The notes: generated from the sequence alone by a model not told the origin. Positions 11,222-23,784 are shown, numbered from the stretch's first letter. The stretch is DNA of 64,000 nt from Pteria penguin (GCA_035048485.1 CM068592.1:43021133-43085132), one strand, 5' to 3'. Numbers and translations: made by a program.

Positions 11222-11492
11222 GTTTATTTATAAATTATTAAATGTACGTCCTTTGATTGTTCTGCTGTTACGGTGAGTGGGAAGATGGGCCCTTAAACCG
11301 GTTAACCACACCATTTGTTTGGCTTTTGTCAAATTATATGACCGTCCTAAGTCGGTATCGTAATTGCACTACAGTCAAATATTTTTGTAATGTGTTATAT
11401 GTTCTAGTATATTATTTATATTTATGTATTGTATAGCTCCATGGTGACTTCTGCCACATAACTGAGCCAGTAACTCCTCTTTTTTTCTTATT
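11222..11492 (+). mobile_element. Family A 3'-tail insertion
   Basis: 5'-truncated copy of the family A retroelement tail: AATGTACGTCCTTTGATTGT, then GACCGTCCTAAGTCGGTATC, then CTCCATGGTGACTTCTGCCA, ending CTCTTTTTTTCTT. No coding part. Confidence 0.75.
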
Positions 11493-11559
11493 CATTACTA
11501 CTTCCCTACGGAGGACTGTCATATAATTAGTATTTCATTTTACTTTTCATTTTAACGAT

Positions 11560-12830
11560 TGTGACTTGAAATGACCACGAGTTATACTAGTATAATCCTA
11601 TGGCACAACACAGAGGGTGTAACTGGTCAGCAGGGGATGCTTACTCAATGGTGTCCAGACCAACCTTTGGTTCTTCCAGGGGACCGTGATCTTATCTTGT
11701 GCAATAGACGTTCCTTATTGACTACTGATTGTTACTTTAACCTTTTACTTACCGATCTTGTTCCGTAATTCAGTAAGTATAAAATATTTTACATACATTC
11801 ATGGTTTTATTTCCATAATTTGCTTGATTTATTACTGTTTTTCTCTGATGGCAAGGGCCATTTCTCATCCTTATCTCCTCTAATGTAACGGGACCAAGTC
11901 CTACTTTTATTCCCTTCTCTAATAACACGGGAACAAGTTCTACTGTTAAACCCCTACCGTGAGATCATATCATAACCTTCTAGTATCTTATAGCAAAAGG
12001 CCAAGACTTAACCTTTTTTGTTTCTTTTACAGTAAAGGACCAATAACTAATAACATATGTTCTTCAAGTAGACATATTTTGTTATTTTCCACTTGTTTTT
12101 CATTTTCACTGATTTTGTATGTCCTCCGGTTTCATGATTTTTAGACTTATGGTTTGGATTTATCCATCATCTTTACTTACCACATTTACCATAGCACAGG
12201 ACCTAATTTACCCTATACTAGTCTCTGAGAACACAGAGCCCAAACCTTTACTTTACTTCCCTCTTTTGTCGAACAATTTTAGAATATAACCTTATCTTGT
12301 TTATTGGGCATGTACATGGCAAGGTTTGCCATACAATTGAGACAGGTGTCTTTCTTTCGTCCTTCCATTTAGTACCTTATGATATCAAAATACCAGTCTT
12401 CATCTTCCTCGCGATTCAGACAGCAGGGGGTGGAGTTTTAACTTTGCTCAGTTTTTTTTTCTTTTAAGACAATGTTCTAATTCTACTCCCTTTTCTAATA
12501 TCACAAGGCCTAGTCTTAAACTTGTTGCTTTTTGAAAAGCATAGTCTTTTCTCTACTCCACTACTCTTCAGTTGGATAGAATGAAATGAAATCCTGTGTT
12601 GACCACGTTCCCTGATACCGAGGAACCTGGTCTACCTAAAAGTCTTCTCCGATAACAAACGACCACGTCTTAGCATTACCTTTTACTCTGACGGCACAAG
12701 ACCAAGTTCGAATCTTGCCCCTTCTAACTTTTTTCATCTCAAATAACACAGGACATTCCTAATTTATCCTATCCTATTCTCGACGAAAGGAAAAACGATA
12801 TTTGACTCACAAATACACAGAACAAACAAA
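11560..12830. repeat. Decayed tandem-like repeat region
   Basis: Loose recurrences of an ACACGGGACCAAGTCCTA-like phrase with CCCTTCTCTAATA (for example 11885, 11922, 12215, 12490, 12695, 12735). Divergence is too high to set a period. 12055-12180 inside it matches the family B' 3'-UTR copies at 45340 and 59720. A similar opening (CGAGTTATACTAG) appears at 50025. Confidence 0.4.
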
Positions 12831-12994
12831 AATGATATTCCATTTAATGCAGTTGTGATGCTGACATAGGGCGGTTAGATGAAGTGACACTCTCCACTGA
12901 ATTGTGTTGGTTCACCGGTTAACGAGCTTTCCTCTACTCACCACAAAAATTCAGATTACGCACACTTAAAATTCTATAAATAGTTCTCTATATA

Positions 12995-13415
12995 TTGAAC
13001 ACGGGCAGAGCACGGTTTACTTATGCTGGTGTCACCTTACGTATTTTTGATAGCAACATATTAATCTATAAACGTTTCGTGTGTAATAAAAGTTTTATTA
13101 CCTCTCCTCTTTAGAAACTTGTTGATCATTGTTCTCTTTATGGAGGATTCTTTATATAATTTTAAATGTGTCCTTTGATTGTGCTGCTTTTGTAGTGAAT
13201 GGAAAGGTGGGCACCCGTAAACTGGTTAACAACGCCAATTGAGTGACGTTTGTTGCTTCAATTGACCGTCCTAAGTCGGTATCGTAATCGCATCACGTTC
13301 GAATATTTTTGTAATGTCCGTGTATATTCTATTATTATCATGTTTGTGTGCATGTGCATGTCTTCGGTGATTTGTGTCATACAGCTTTGTCAGATGTCTT
13401 TTTCTCTTTTATATA
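12995..13415 (+). mobile_element. Family A' 3'-tail fragment
   Basis: Starts at GGGCAGAGCACGGTTTACTT and runs through CAATTGACCGTCCTAAGTCG to CAGCTTTGTCAGATGTCTTT. This is the 3'-UTR/tail of the A' subfamily without coding sequence. Confidence 0.7.
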
Positions 13416-14062
13416 TTGAACACGGATCAATTGAGAGTTCATGAGTATATAAACAGGAATATTATTATGGAATAAGATCATAATACTAAAATACATAGTA
13501 ACATCAACATGGACCTACCGTAGTCTGCCCATCTCAATACGTGTTCAGGTCTTTGTTCTATAGGAGTCTCATTGGAACAGCTCCTTACCTTACTCTTTTT
13601 CCTGATATCCAGTGACTTTAGGTAACTCTTTCCTGATTGAACGATACAGCAGTTGCCATCATTAATATAGATGTACAAATTATAAGATAGTTTGACGTTT
13701 GATAAATTCGGTAAAGGCACTTCTATGTGTCTTGACCCCTTAAATTCCAGAGCAAGCTGTTGTTTGGCATGTTATATTGTATTTGGAGAAACTGATTAGA
13801 TTTGATAGGTTTTGATTTAGATTTAAAAGGTAGTTTGAATCGAACAAGCATGTAAAAAAAATCCAACGGAATAACAAACACTTTCTTTTTCAAAGAATCA
13901 AAAACCCAATGTCCGTATGATATGCGTCACATTAACAATATGGAAAAATTGTTACAAATCTAGGACAAATCTAAATACATGTAGTCATTTATACCGTAAC
14001 AAAACACTGAGTTTACTGAGTATTTGGTAACGCTTTTTCATAAATGTCAGAACGTTTAAACG

Positions 14063-14900
14063 TATATACATTTAGTGCACCATATTCGCTTTACTGATGC
14101 TCAAAGAAAATAGAGGAGTTACTGGCTCAGTTATGTGGCAGAAGCCACCATGGAGCTATACAATACATGAATATAAATAATATACTAGCACATATAACAC
14201 ATTGCAAAAATATTTGATTGTAGTGCAATTACGATACCGACTTAGGACTGTCATTTAATTTGACAAAAGCCAAACAAATGGTGTGGTCAACCGGTGTACG
14301 GGCCCACCTTCCCACTCATCGTAACAGCAGAATAATCAAAGGACGTACATTTAAAAATTTATAAATAATCCTCCATGTAAAGAACAAGGGTCAACAGGTA
14401 TCTCATATTAAGAGGTCATAAAAATATAAACACGTAAGGTATTGTAATACACATAATGATATAAAAATATATGCAACATCAACATGATAAACCGTGCTCT
14501 GCCAGTCTGAAAGCGAGCTAAGACCCTACATCTGTAGGAGTCCCGACTAACAGTCAGAGGGGACGAGGTTCAGGACCATGTCTCCTCTGAAAGAGGTTTG
14601 GACAAGGCCCGTCATATAGTCCCCACCGCCTTGTTAGTCAGCGTACAAGACTGAAACTCTGGAATTTTAAATTGTCCTAAAAGTAAATGCCAAAGAACCA
14701 GTCTTAGGACAGAGCTTCGCATGAGGGAAATACTCCTTGATTATCGAATAATTCAGAATAATTGATACGTTTTTCTTACAGTGAATTGGAAAGTATATAT
14801 TCAAGTCAGCACTGAGGCCATGAAAACTCGGTAGAGATTACCATGAGGGGCTATCAGTGAATCAAATGCACATTTCTGGCCACAGATGCTTAAACCGATG
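14063..14900 (-). repeat. Family C copy interrupted by a family A insertion
   Basis: Family C head sequence (TTTAGTGCACCATATTCGCT) is at 14075-14107. The rest of family C (GACAGAGCTTCGCATGAGGG and following) resumes after 14650. The gap is filled by a minus-strand family A tail. Confidence 0.6.
14108..14645 (-). mobile_element. Family A 3'-UTR insertion
   Basis: Reads in reverse complement from the structured TGACTAACA...TGTTAGTC block (14528-14640) to the terminal GAGTTACTGGCTCAGTTATG at 14115. No RT coding remains. Confidence 0.75.
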
Positions 14901-15159
14901 CTGGTGAATTCCAAAGTATAGATATTTGAAAAGTATTCTAGTTAGCAATCTAGCTACACAGTGAATTGGTATAATTTATTTCGGTCAATACTGAAGCACT
15001 CACAATTAGGATTATGATAACCCGCGAAGATTATATATGTATATATGACTCTACATGAACACAATGAGCTTATTATGTTTGTAACAATACTGATATATTT
15101 ATAACTTGACTGTTCTTCCATAACGTAACAATTACCACACCTCGACTATTCTAATATTT

Positions 15160-15515
15160 GTTTTTCTGACGTCTTTTTCGTGTGTTAAACTTTTATTACC
15201 TCTCGTCTTAAGTCACCTGTTAATTATTCTTGTTTTCAATATGGGGGATTATCTATAAATGTTCTGTGTGTTTCCTTTGATTGTGCTGCTTTTTCGGTGA
15301 TTGGGAAGGTGGGCACCTGTAAACAGGTTAACCAAACCAATTGAACGATGTTTGTTACTTTAATTGACTGTCCTAAGTCAGTTTTGAAACTGCAATACAA
15401 TTTAATGTTTTTGTGTTATCATTTTCTGTGTTTATTCTACCATTATCATTTTTATGTGCAATTCCTTGGTGATTTGTGTCATACAGCTTGGTCACATATC
15501 TTCTGTTTTTTTTTT
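15160..15515 (+). mobile_element. Family A' 3'-tail fragment
   Basis: Diverged A' tail with TTTGATTGTGCTGCTTTTTC, GTCCTAAGTCAGTTTTGAAA and GTGATTTGTGTCATACAGCT, followed by an A-rich tract to about 15670. Confidence 0.65.
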
Positions 15516-15833
15516 CCTTTATTTGTATAGCAGTCAAGTATTTACTACTTGTGAAATCGAATCTTCCACACTCTTCCTTATAGATAAACAAAAAGAAGAA
15601 GAAGAAAAAAAAAAAGAACACACACACAAAGTAAAGTAAAAAAGATAAGAAAAAAAAAGTAGGAAAAAGAAACAAATTCTAGCAGTTGAAATCTTTTATG
15701 TAATTAACTCAAACACAACAAATACAATATGTAGATTCACAAGGGGAAAATAGATAAAATATAATGCATTGGATTAATATAAATAAAATAAAAATGGATT
15801 TCTTTGCTTTGAGTGAAGACTTCGTATGGTTGT

Positions 15834-18800
15834 TTAATAACAGCCCTGAATGTTGCTACGAAAATCGTTGAACTCGGATTCGGTAATTTTGTTATCTGAA
15901 ATGAAAAATAATTCATTACTTTACACATAATTCATATTTACAAATCAATTCTGCAATTCAAATAAGAGAACAATTATTTCTTATATGTTAATACTTAATT
16001 GTTTTTGTGTCCTTTGATTATGCTGCTTTTGCGGTAAGTGGGAAACCAGTTAACTTCACCAATTGAGTGACGTTTGTTACTTCAATTGACCGTCCTAAGT
16101 CGGTATCGTAACCGCAGCACAATCGAATATTTTTGTAATGTCGTTTCTCTGTGTATATTCTACTATTATCATGTTTTGTGTGCATGTCCTTGGTAATTTG
16201 TGTCATACTGATTTGTCAGATGTTTTATGTTTTCTCTTCGTTATATGGAATATAAATTATAAATATTTGCAATGAGTGGAAAGGTAGACCCGTGCACCAT
16301 TAACCGTATTTCCGTAGTACCGTTTGTTACTCAATTGACCGCATCTGTCGCATAATCGTTATGTTTGTAATGTCATTGCATGTATTGAATTACTTGTTAC
16401 CTGTCCTTGTTTACTTCTGTCCTACAGTCAAGTCTTTCTTTTACCCCTATCCTACAGGTAAGTCAAATGTCTTTCCTTACCCCTTTACCAACCCCAAAAT
16501 AGACATACAATAAAGAGACTTTTAATATGAATGTACCAATTTTGTGACAGTATCCGATTAATTCAAGGCAGGTATTGCTAAGTAAACAGGGGTCATTTAG
16601 CCTTCTTGAGCACCGATAGTGTCCAGAGATTCAGCCTTTCTGGGCACCGGTAGTGTCCAGAGATTTGTGAATCGTGCAACATTTAAACAGTTTCATGTAA
16701 CAGATTATTTAGTAAAGTTCACAGTTTGCTCCCATTTTCATGTCCTCAGATCGATAGATAATTATTGTTTTTTCGCCCTGTCAGTTTGTTTGTCTGCTGT
16801 CTACTTTAATCTTGGCCTTAACTTTTGAACCGTGAGGGAGAGAGACTTCATATTTCACATGCGTACTAAACTAATGAAACCCTTTCACACTAAGAATAAT
16901 ATTTTGAACATTTTCGCCATGGGTATGAGTATTTTACAAACACAACTTGTGTCCTTGTGTGTTTAATGCATATCACTGTATTCTACGTTCAATAACGTTA
17001 TATCCTTTCCTTATTCAGCATCTTTAAAAGAAATACTCAAATTCGTACTTAATAGAAGAAGATACAATATTTGTTGTTGGGGAGTAAAATTGTGCATTCT
17101 TTTGTTTCTGAATTATTTACATTAAGTAAAAATTGTTATGAATCGTCAGCCGTCAGCTGGCATCAATCACGTGTTATAAATATATACCTCTATCATGATC
17201 AGCATTCAAGAAAAATGCTTCCGCCCACATGACATTTCCAAAAATATCCTGAATCTCGTCCAACGAGATGTCGTCATTTTCATTTCTGTCATATGATTTG
17301 AAGAGGCAAGGATTCAACTGCAGTACGATGTTGAATTTTCCATATCCCTGAAAAGAAACCGGTTTGGTTTAGAGTTTTTATTTCCAAATTACAATTATGA
17401 GTTAAATAATGATTTAGGTGTTTAATATGCTGATTCAACAAAAGAGGGTTTGGTGGAGGTGTACAAAATTTCCAGGAAGCAGAGCGGAACGGTTTACATT
17501 AGTAATTCCATTCTGCCTTCTTTCATATCTAAATAAGCATATTTCGAAGGCCTGTTCATATACATTAAGAATCTCGGAGTGTACAAGGAGGATGATCTAA
17601 ACCGAGCGATAGTAGTCAATAGGAAGATAAAATAATTTGTTGAAAAAGGATAAGCTGTTTGAAGGTAACATTTACCTCTGTATCCCTTCTTTGCCTCCTC
17701 TTCTTCCTTCCTCCCCATGAAAATGTAATTTTGCCCTGTATTTTCCACCCGCTAGAGCCTACGGAAGGCTCCAATCCTACGGACCATCTTCCCTGTGCCG
17801 AGACATCACCGGCGATAAGCATGATAATTACCAGACAAAGAAATGATGCCGAGTTCTGCAAAACAAAGGAAATACGATATCTATCATTTTAATCAAGAGA
17901 CAAAATACGAATGATAATGGCGAAATCTGATATCTATACAGAACGATACATACAATCTATATATCAGATATAATTGTTTATAGGACTGGAAACAAGTATA
18001 TTTTGTTTAACAATTTCTACTGAAATTAAGTGATTAGTGTCGATAGCAGACAGTGGGTGCTTAGTCTCTCTGGTGACCTGATCTCATTGAAATATAGCTG
18101 TTCTTCGGAATCATGAGGTTATTGTCCGACCATTTTATCACAATGTTATCAATTTGAGATATCAAGGAGTTGTTCATCAGAAGTCATGAAAATACTTGTA
18201 AAAATAACATACTTTTTGGATAATGCAATATATATTTTTATACGCCCGTCATTAGACGGGACGTATTATGTTATGGCGCTGTCCGTACGTCCGTCCGTCC
18301 GTCTGTCCGTCCGTGCGTCCATCCGTCCAGGGTCATGTTTTCCGGACTTTTGTTGTCGTGTTTCAAGATATTGAGTTGAAATTTGGTATATAGCTTTATT
18401 TTAAGCGGCGTCAGTACCAGTTTGAGTTTTGTTACGATTGAACTACTTTTGACGTATTTATGGCCCTTGGACTTATAAATTTCTAGTTTTTGTTTTGAAA
18501 ATTCATTAAAAATCTAATTTTTGTAAAAACATTATGAAATTTATCATGAAACAAATAAAATGTACCAACTTTCACATATTTTACAGGTATTGATATCTTT
18601 TTCTTCATTTTTGAGAAATTTATGATTTTAGGAGGGGGAGGTGTTAGAGGAGGAGGAGGGGGGGGGGGGGGCTTGTACTGAAACATTTCAAGTTTTGTTT
18701 TGCAGGTCAAGTTAAAAAATGAGTTGGATAGGACCATTTCTGCAGGAGTTATTGCCCTTGGACTTATTCCTATGATAAAATGCTATGAAACGCAATTAAC

Positions 18801-19785
18801 TTTAGTAAACGTTAGATGTTTTTCATGAAAATCATGCCAAATGCGAATTGATCCCGTCCGAATTAAGTGACGGGCGCATTATGCCACGCTAGGCGTTGCT
18901 CTTGTTCACTGCTTAGGCAGTTGAAATCTCATTTACAGATCCCTCTTTCAAGAATGTTAACCGATATTTTGGGACCTGACCATACAAACTAACCATCTTA
19001 ACTTTTTGACCATACTTGATTTGACATAATATGTATATATACAGACACTTGTTAACGTGTATTTCCGACGCCGAAATTTCAGTCAAACAACATTTTATAC
19101 CGTGGATAGGAAAATTTAACTTCGCGTTCTTGTCTCCTTCATGTGTTGATATGTGTATATTTATATATTTACTTCCTTGACTTGAAGACTTGTTGCAAGA
19201 CTTTTGCGACGGGTTTTGCATGCAACCAGGGGACGCTTACTCCTCTCGGGTACCTGGTCTTCAATTTTATTGGGGTTTGCATTTGTCTGAATGTGACACG
19301 ATACACGATATTGTCCTTTTAATCTTTTTTATTCTATGGACTATGAGATATGGTTAACCCTTCGCGTTTTTACTTATTTATCATGAACGTGCATTTCACT
19401 AGATAGAATAGACAAATACACGCTTTCACGGACCCCTGGAGGAGTCAGAGGTGGGATTAGGAGTCATGCTGGAGTAACTATTGTATTTCCATATGGTTAT
19501 TTGAACTAGGTAAGGAGAAGGGACAGGCGTGTGGTGGTTAAGCGCTTGTCTTGCGGCGCCGACGATCCGGGTTCGATTCTCGGGTTGCGCAAATATGTTT
19601 AGGAGGTTGGTAATCTCCCGCCTCCATGTCGCGATAAAACTGAAATATTGTGGAGGGCGACGTAAAACACCATTCAACAAAAACACTAATTCCAATCTAA
19701 TGGTAGAAATATGCTGAAATCTACAAAACTTAATGAAATAAAAAATAATAATAATAATACCAATAATAATAATAATAATAATAAT

Positions 19786-19863
<78 letters not shown>

Positions 19864-20203
19864 AATAAATAAATAAATAAATAGATATATAAATAGATAA
19901 ATAAAACTAATAAATTAGGAAAAATTATATGAAAGAATTAACCCAACTGCTGTACTGTACAAGATGATGTTTAGTATCATATTTGTACATCACTCCAAAA
20001 CCAAAAGGTATTTCCCTGATGCATAGTTCTATCCACAGATTGATTATTTGGTTAACTTTTTCGGTCACTTCGGTTTTCACTCTGCACTTGAAATATTTCG
20101 TTATTGTTAGAATTCTAATCTTCGGCCATGCGCTTCACGTTTATATGTTCTAATATTTATTACTGTTGTTATAAGCTATAGCGAGGAAGAGTACACTTAC
20201 CAT
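15834..20203 (-). CDS. Secreted EF-hand protein with furin-type site, paralogue 2
   Basis: Same four-exon architecture as 5980-8494: 20201-20203 (ATG only, donor GTAAGT), 17676-17855, 17188-17347 and 15834-15895. The last two exons are exactly 160 and 62 nt, as in paralogue 1. The product is 134 residues. It has a signal peptide (LCLVIIMLIAGDVSA), a Trp/Gly-rich segment (GRWSVGLEPSVGSSG), a strongly basic stretch GGRKKRRQRRD containing RQRR, and an EF-hand pair: loop 1 DRNENDDISLDE, loop 2 DHDRDNKITESE with Asn at position 6. The C-terminus is SNIQGCY, matching NITGCS in the paralogue. The start exon is inferred from position and from the identical ATG|GT arrangement in paralogue 1; a closer alternative (ATG|GTTAGT near 18995) sits in repeat DNA. 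Likely an older tandem duplication. Confidence 0.78.
15990..16460 (+). mobile_element. Two adjacent family A' tail fragments
   Basis: 15990-16240 has CCTTTGATTATGCTGCTTTT and TGACCGTCCTAAGTCGGTAT. 16265-16460 is a second, more decayed version (GAGTGGAAAGGTAGACCC, CAATTGACCGCATCTG). Both lie in intron 3 of EF-hand paralogue 2. Confidence 0.55.
16460..16665 (-). repeat. Inverted partner of the 27.3-kb palindromic minisatellite
   Basis: GGCACCGGTAGTGTCCAGAG-type units occur twice at 16605-16665, preceded by a CCCCTTTACCAACCCC block. The reverse complement of the whole block is at 27270-27500. Confidence 0.6.
18235..18905. mobile_element. Dispersed element with ACGCCCGTC / GACGGGCG ends
   Basis: Left end TACGCCCGTCATTAGACGGG followed by a (GTCC)n-like run at 18275-18328. 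Right end GTGACGGGCGCATTATGCC at 18868-18886. The interior is non-coding with a poly-G run at 18655-18672. I recognise this as a common invertebrate repeat style but cannot assign a class. Confidence 0.5.
18905..19390 (+). mobile_element. Family B 3' end fragment
   Basis: Starts with the last RT codons (CAGATCCCTCTTTCAAGAAT) and continues through the family B 3' UTR (CGACGGGTTTTGCATGCAAC, then TATTCTATGGACTATGAGAT). It matches 40555-41200 and 56560-57010. Confidence 0.65.
19516..19685 (+). mobile_element. tRNA-derived SINE, copy 1
   Basis: tRNA-like head with box A region GTGGTGGTTAAGCGCTTG and box B GGTTCGATTC. The body includes AAACTGAAATATTGTGGAGG and the 3' end is CGACGTAAAACACCATTCAA. 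An (AAT)n tract follows 50 bp downstream. Confidence 0.75.
19738..19910. repeat. (AAT)n / (AAAT)n microsatellite
   Basis: Nearly pure AAT units turning into AAAT and ATAG variants. Confidence 0.95.
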
Positions 20204-20277
20204 TTTAACTTGAATCTAAAATGTTAAACAGCTAGTTTGTATGTTCTGTTCCCGTGTTTTGGAGTGCTTTTCTCAGA

Positions 20278-20305
20278 GAGAGAGAGAGAGATATATATAT
20301 ATATC
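20278..20305. repeat. (AG)n(AT)n microsatellite
   Basis: Short compound dinucleotide tract upstream of the start exon of EF-hand paralogue 2. It could include a TATA-like element but is too simple to call. Confidence 0.7.
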
Positions 20306-20948
20306 TAAACAAACAGGATATACCAGTATGACGTCTATAATTGTAAGCCTTTTTATGTTTTTTGAAAACCAATGAAATTCGGTTTATTTTCATAAGATTC
20401 GGCTCTATGAAGATGACGTAAACCGTACGTATCAGGTGAACGTAAAAATCCGGGACTGTTTTTTAAAGACGTGGATTTAATGTCGAGAAAACAATAAAAC
20501 TTTACACGTCATTAATTTAAGGCACGCCTTATCGTATATTTTTAACGTTTATCTGTTTAAAGGTGTCCCAAAACACTGCACGATAACCTCACTCTGAGTG
20601 TTTTTCAATGTCATAAGGAACAGAACACGGTGGTCGGATCTACTTGTTAAAGTTTAAAATAACGCTTTATAGAGTTCGGTGAACTATTGATATTCTAATT
20701 ATTCTTCTTTCATGTAAGTGTTATTAAATATTGCTGCAATATATTACTAAGCATTTCATGAAGGCTATGATTATTGCATTTTATATTGAAATTCTTCTAC
20801 CAAAATTATTTTTGTTAAATTTAATAATGACATTGTTTGTATTTATTTTTCTTTTATTATGCTGATGTCTTTCTCTCCAAAAATGAAATAATTTAAATAA
20901 GACATGAAAAAATTGGTTTGTTTTGGTGTTTGTATATATATATATATA

Positions 20949-22193
20949 TAATCAAACTTCGATATCTTGAAATCGGAGGGACCGTGGAAAATACTTCGAG
21001 ATATCCGTAGTTCGAGATATCCAAATTTCGAGTATAGGATCACAAAGTTTGATTTTGTTAACATACGCTGGTACATTTGACACGTGTGATTGTTATAGTA
21101 CGTGATGTATTTATCAAGACATACGCGTTAATGTACATAGTTACAAAATAATTAATCTAGATCTCATCATATCTTTTATTTATAAATATATAAAGAGAAT
21201 ATACTCCAAAACTGAAAACGTCATATTTGGTTCTCAGTAATGTGGTATGTTAAATTCAATACAGGACATAGCTGTCGTATACTATACTTCAAACCAAGGA
21301 CGGACGTGAAGACACTTGTCATAATTTTATTTTATTCAAAACACATCAAGTTACTATTACTTTGCATAAAATTACAATGACATACTCATGGATACCAGGG
21401 ACATATATAAAATATAGAACATATATATCATTTAATTTTGTGCACCATATGCGCATTTCGACAAGTTATGTCTCTTCAGTGATACTAGTGGCCGAATGAT
21501 TGTAATTTACAAAATGTATATAAAACATGAAGAGCAGAGTTGAAGCCAAAATGACCGAAAAGTGAACCAAAGAATCTATCTAAGGACAGAGCTATGCATG
21601 AAGGAGATACTTCTTAGATTTAGAGTGATTTATTTAATTAGATGACTGAAAATTTGAAGTATATATTTCATGTCAGTATAAAAGCGCTGAAAACTAGACT
21701 TATGATGCCCTCGGGGATTTAGATATATACGTCCCTGTGGATACGAAATAAAAATAGATTAATTAACAAAGTAAAGAAATTTCTTTAAATAAATACAGGT
21801 ATGAATAACTGAGTCACAAGATTTTTTTTAATTACAAGGTCAAATTTAATAAGCTATCATCATGACTGTGGTATCAATTAGTATAAATAACAAGGTATGA
21901 ATGGACTCAATCGATTATGTAATTACTGTGGCTTTCTACATTGTACACCGACACGGTCAATTGATCAAACTGTTCGCACGATCTGGCAACTAGGAAAGAC
22001 GCCGCGGGGGAAAAAGAAGCCAACTTCGAGATAAACCGGGTGAATAAGAACTTCGGGACTTGAAAATGTATTCGAGATAAGCATGGTATTCGACACAACA
22101 GTGTTCGACACATCCATCTTCGGGACCGAAATCCGACTTCGACATATCCCGGGTATTCGAGATATCAGTGCTCGACATATCGAAGTTTGACTG
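20949..22193. mobile_element. Tigger/pogo-like non-autonomous element
   Basis: Ends are inverted: left ATCAAACTTCGATATCTTGA, right CATATCGAAGTTTGACTG, each next to TA, as expected for a pogo-type TA duplication. Both ends carry repeated CGAGATATCC motifs. The interior has no transposase and holds a nested family C copy (about 21430-21730). Confidence 0.65.
21430..21735 (-). repeat. Family C repeat
   Basis: GTGCACCATATGCGCATTTC, then ATGTCTCTTCAGTGATACTA, then ATGATGCCCTCGGGGA at the far end. The reverse complement contains the hammerhead-like core. Confidence 0.7.
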
Positions 22194-22196
22194 TAT

Positions 22197-22218
22197 ATAT
22201 GTGTGTGCGTATATATGT

Positions 22219-22251
<33 letters not shown>

Positions 22252-22252
22252 C

Positions 22253-22301
<49 letters not shown>

Positions 22302-22322
22302 TGTGTATGTGTGTTTGTGTAA
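22197..22322. repeat. (GT)n microsatellite
   Basis: Long imperfect GT tract adjacent to the right end of the Tigger-like element. Open frames on both strands here are artefacts. Confidence 0.95.
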
Positions 22323-22625
22323 ACTCTGTCGCAGTATATTGGAAACTACAGTAATAGCTATGCTCAAAATAATTTATATTCATGTTGGTTTGTTTTTCAT
22401 GATCCGTTGCTTTGAAATATTCTCTCAAGTGAAATGTGCTAAAGATGAAACAAAGCTCATGAATAAATATATTTATATTTACATTGATCTTGAACCCTGT
22501 GGTGCTCTGGACCATTTATAAGTATTCATTTCTTGAATTTCTTATACATATGTATATTCCTTGACACTTTATATACAATGTTATTTACATTCATATGTGC
22601 AGTTTAAATCTATTTGTGGGGTATT

Positions 22626-22712
22626 AATAGTAGTAGTAGTAGTAGTAGTAGTTGTTGTAGTAGTAGTAGTAGTAGTGGTAGCAGTATTGGTTGTAGTAGA
22701 AGTAGTAGCAGT
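22626..22712. repeat. (AGT)n microsatellite
   Basis: TAG/TTG trinucleotide tract just upstream of SINE copy 2. Confidence 0.9.
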
Positions 22713-22738
22713 TTACCAAAAATCTTCTAAGGAGCGTA

Positions 22739-22913
22739 GGGGCAGGCTTGGTGTAGTGGTTAAGCGCTTGGCTTGCGGCGCCGACGATCCGGGTTCGATT
22801 CCCGGGATGCACCACTATGTTTAAGAGGTTGGTAACCTCCTGCTTCCATTTCGCGATATAACTGAAATATTGTTGAAAACGACGTAAAACACCAATCAAC
22901 CAACCAACCAACA
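22739..22913 (+). mobile_element. tRNA-derived SINE, copy 2, with target-site duplication
   Basis: 175-bp SINE bounded by perfect 13-bp duplications TCTAAGGAGCGTA at 22726-22738 and 22914-22926. It has box A TGGTGTAGTGGTTAAGCG, box B GGTTCGATTCC and a (CAAC)n tail. This is the cleanest copy and defines the element's limits. Confidence 0.9.
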
Positions 22914-23784
22914 TCTAAGGAGCGTAAGTACGCACCAATGAGGTAGTCCAGTAGGAACTGTAGGATAGCTACCTTTGCTGACGACCGAGACACAAGTCGA
23001 TATTCTGTATAACGGATGAAATAGCATGAAAATATACCCCGCCAGATCTTAACACATGAAAGATTCATTAGTGTTTGTTGTTGGTTGCATTAGTCATATT
23101 TCTGTGTAACATATCAAGTAGATGACGTAATCATATTGACGAAATAATCCTGACAAAGAGAGACAAAAGCATACAAACCAAACATAAGATAATACTCAAA
23201 TATATCATTCCGTAATCATGCACTGGTTCACGACACCAGATGAATAGCTATTGTCATTTTAAATTGACCCCTGAAAGTTAGCATATGATTCCTTGTAGCA
23301 GCGCCGTCTAAAGACATGATAGGGCATTTTGTATACTTGGATTTAAGAAATGACATATGACTTATACATATTTACGAATTATAATATTATTTTTCATGAC
23401 GCTTTGTTTTCTGGTATATATCAGTTTTAGATGATTGGTCCCTAAATGTATGTAATTCTAATCTGTGCAGCAAACACTGTGATAAGTAACAACAATGATT
23501 TCCATTATGTATTTTGTTACCATCTTAATCTTAAGAGGGAAAGACAGAGCGGTCTCTACGTCACTCGTTCCCTTTAGTTACGATTATTGACGATCAAATC
23601 TGTTTCAATTCTGTATTGTATCGGTTATGTATATTAAGACGAGTTAGATAATGGAAAAGATAAGATCAAATGTAATGGGCAATGACGGAAATAATTTAAC
23701 GTCTCTGAGTCAACCTGACCTGCTTTATTTTGTTGAAAAAGAAACGTCTAAGCAGTATGACAAAAGTTGTTATGGGCATGTAGC

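Noticed and set aside
13478..13720. 80-codon minus-strand frame with a possible donor at about 13586
   Set aside because: Composition is plausible, but I found no convincing acceptor, homologue or neighbouring exon.
18483..18737. Frame with a poly-Pro run
   Set aside because: Homopolymer G tract within a dispersed repeat.
19529..19717. Frames over the SINE copies (also 22760, 40601, 52661)
   Set aside because: All translate the SINE body; similar peptides recur only because the SINE recurs.
22165..22521. Frames with His-Thr or Val-Cys repeats
   Set aside because: Translation of a GT dinucleotide tract.
22745..22815. Stand-alone tRNA gene
   Set aside because: Box A and box B are present, but the sequence is the head of a SINE with a target duplication and tail.
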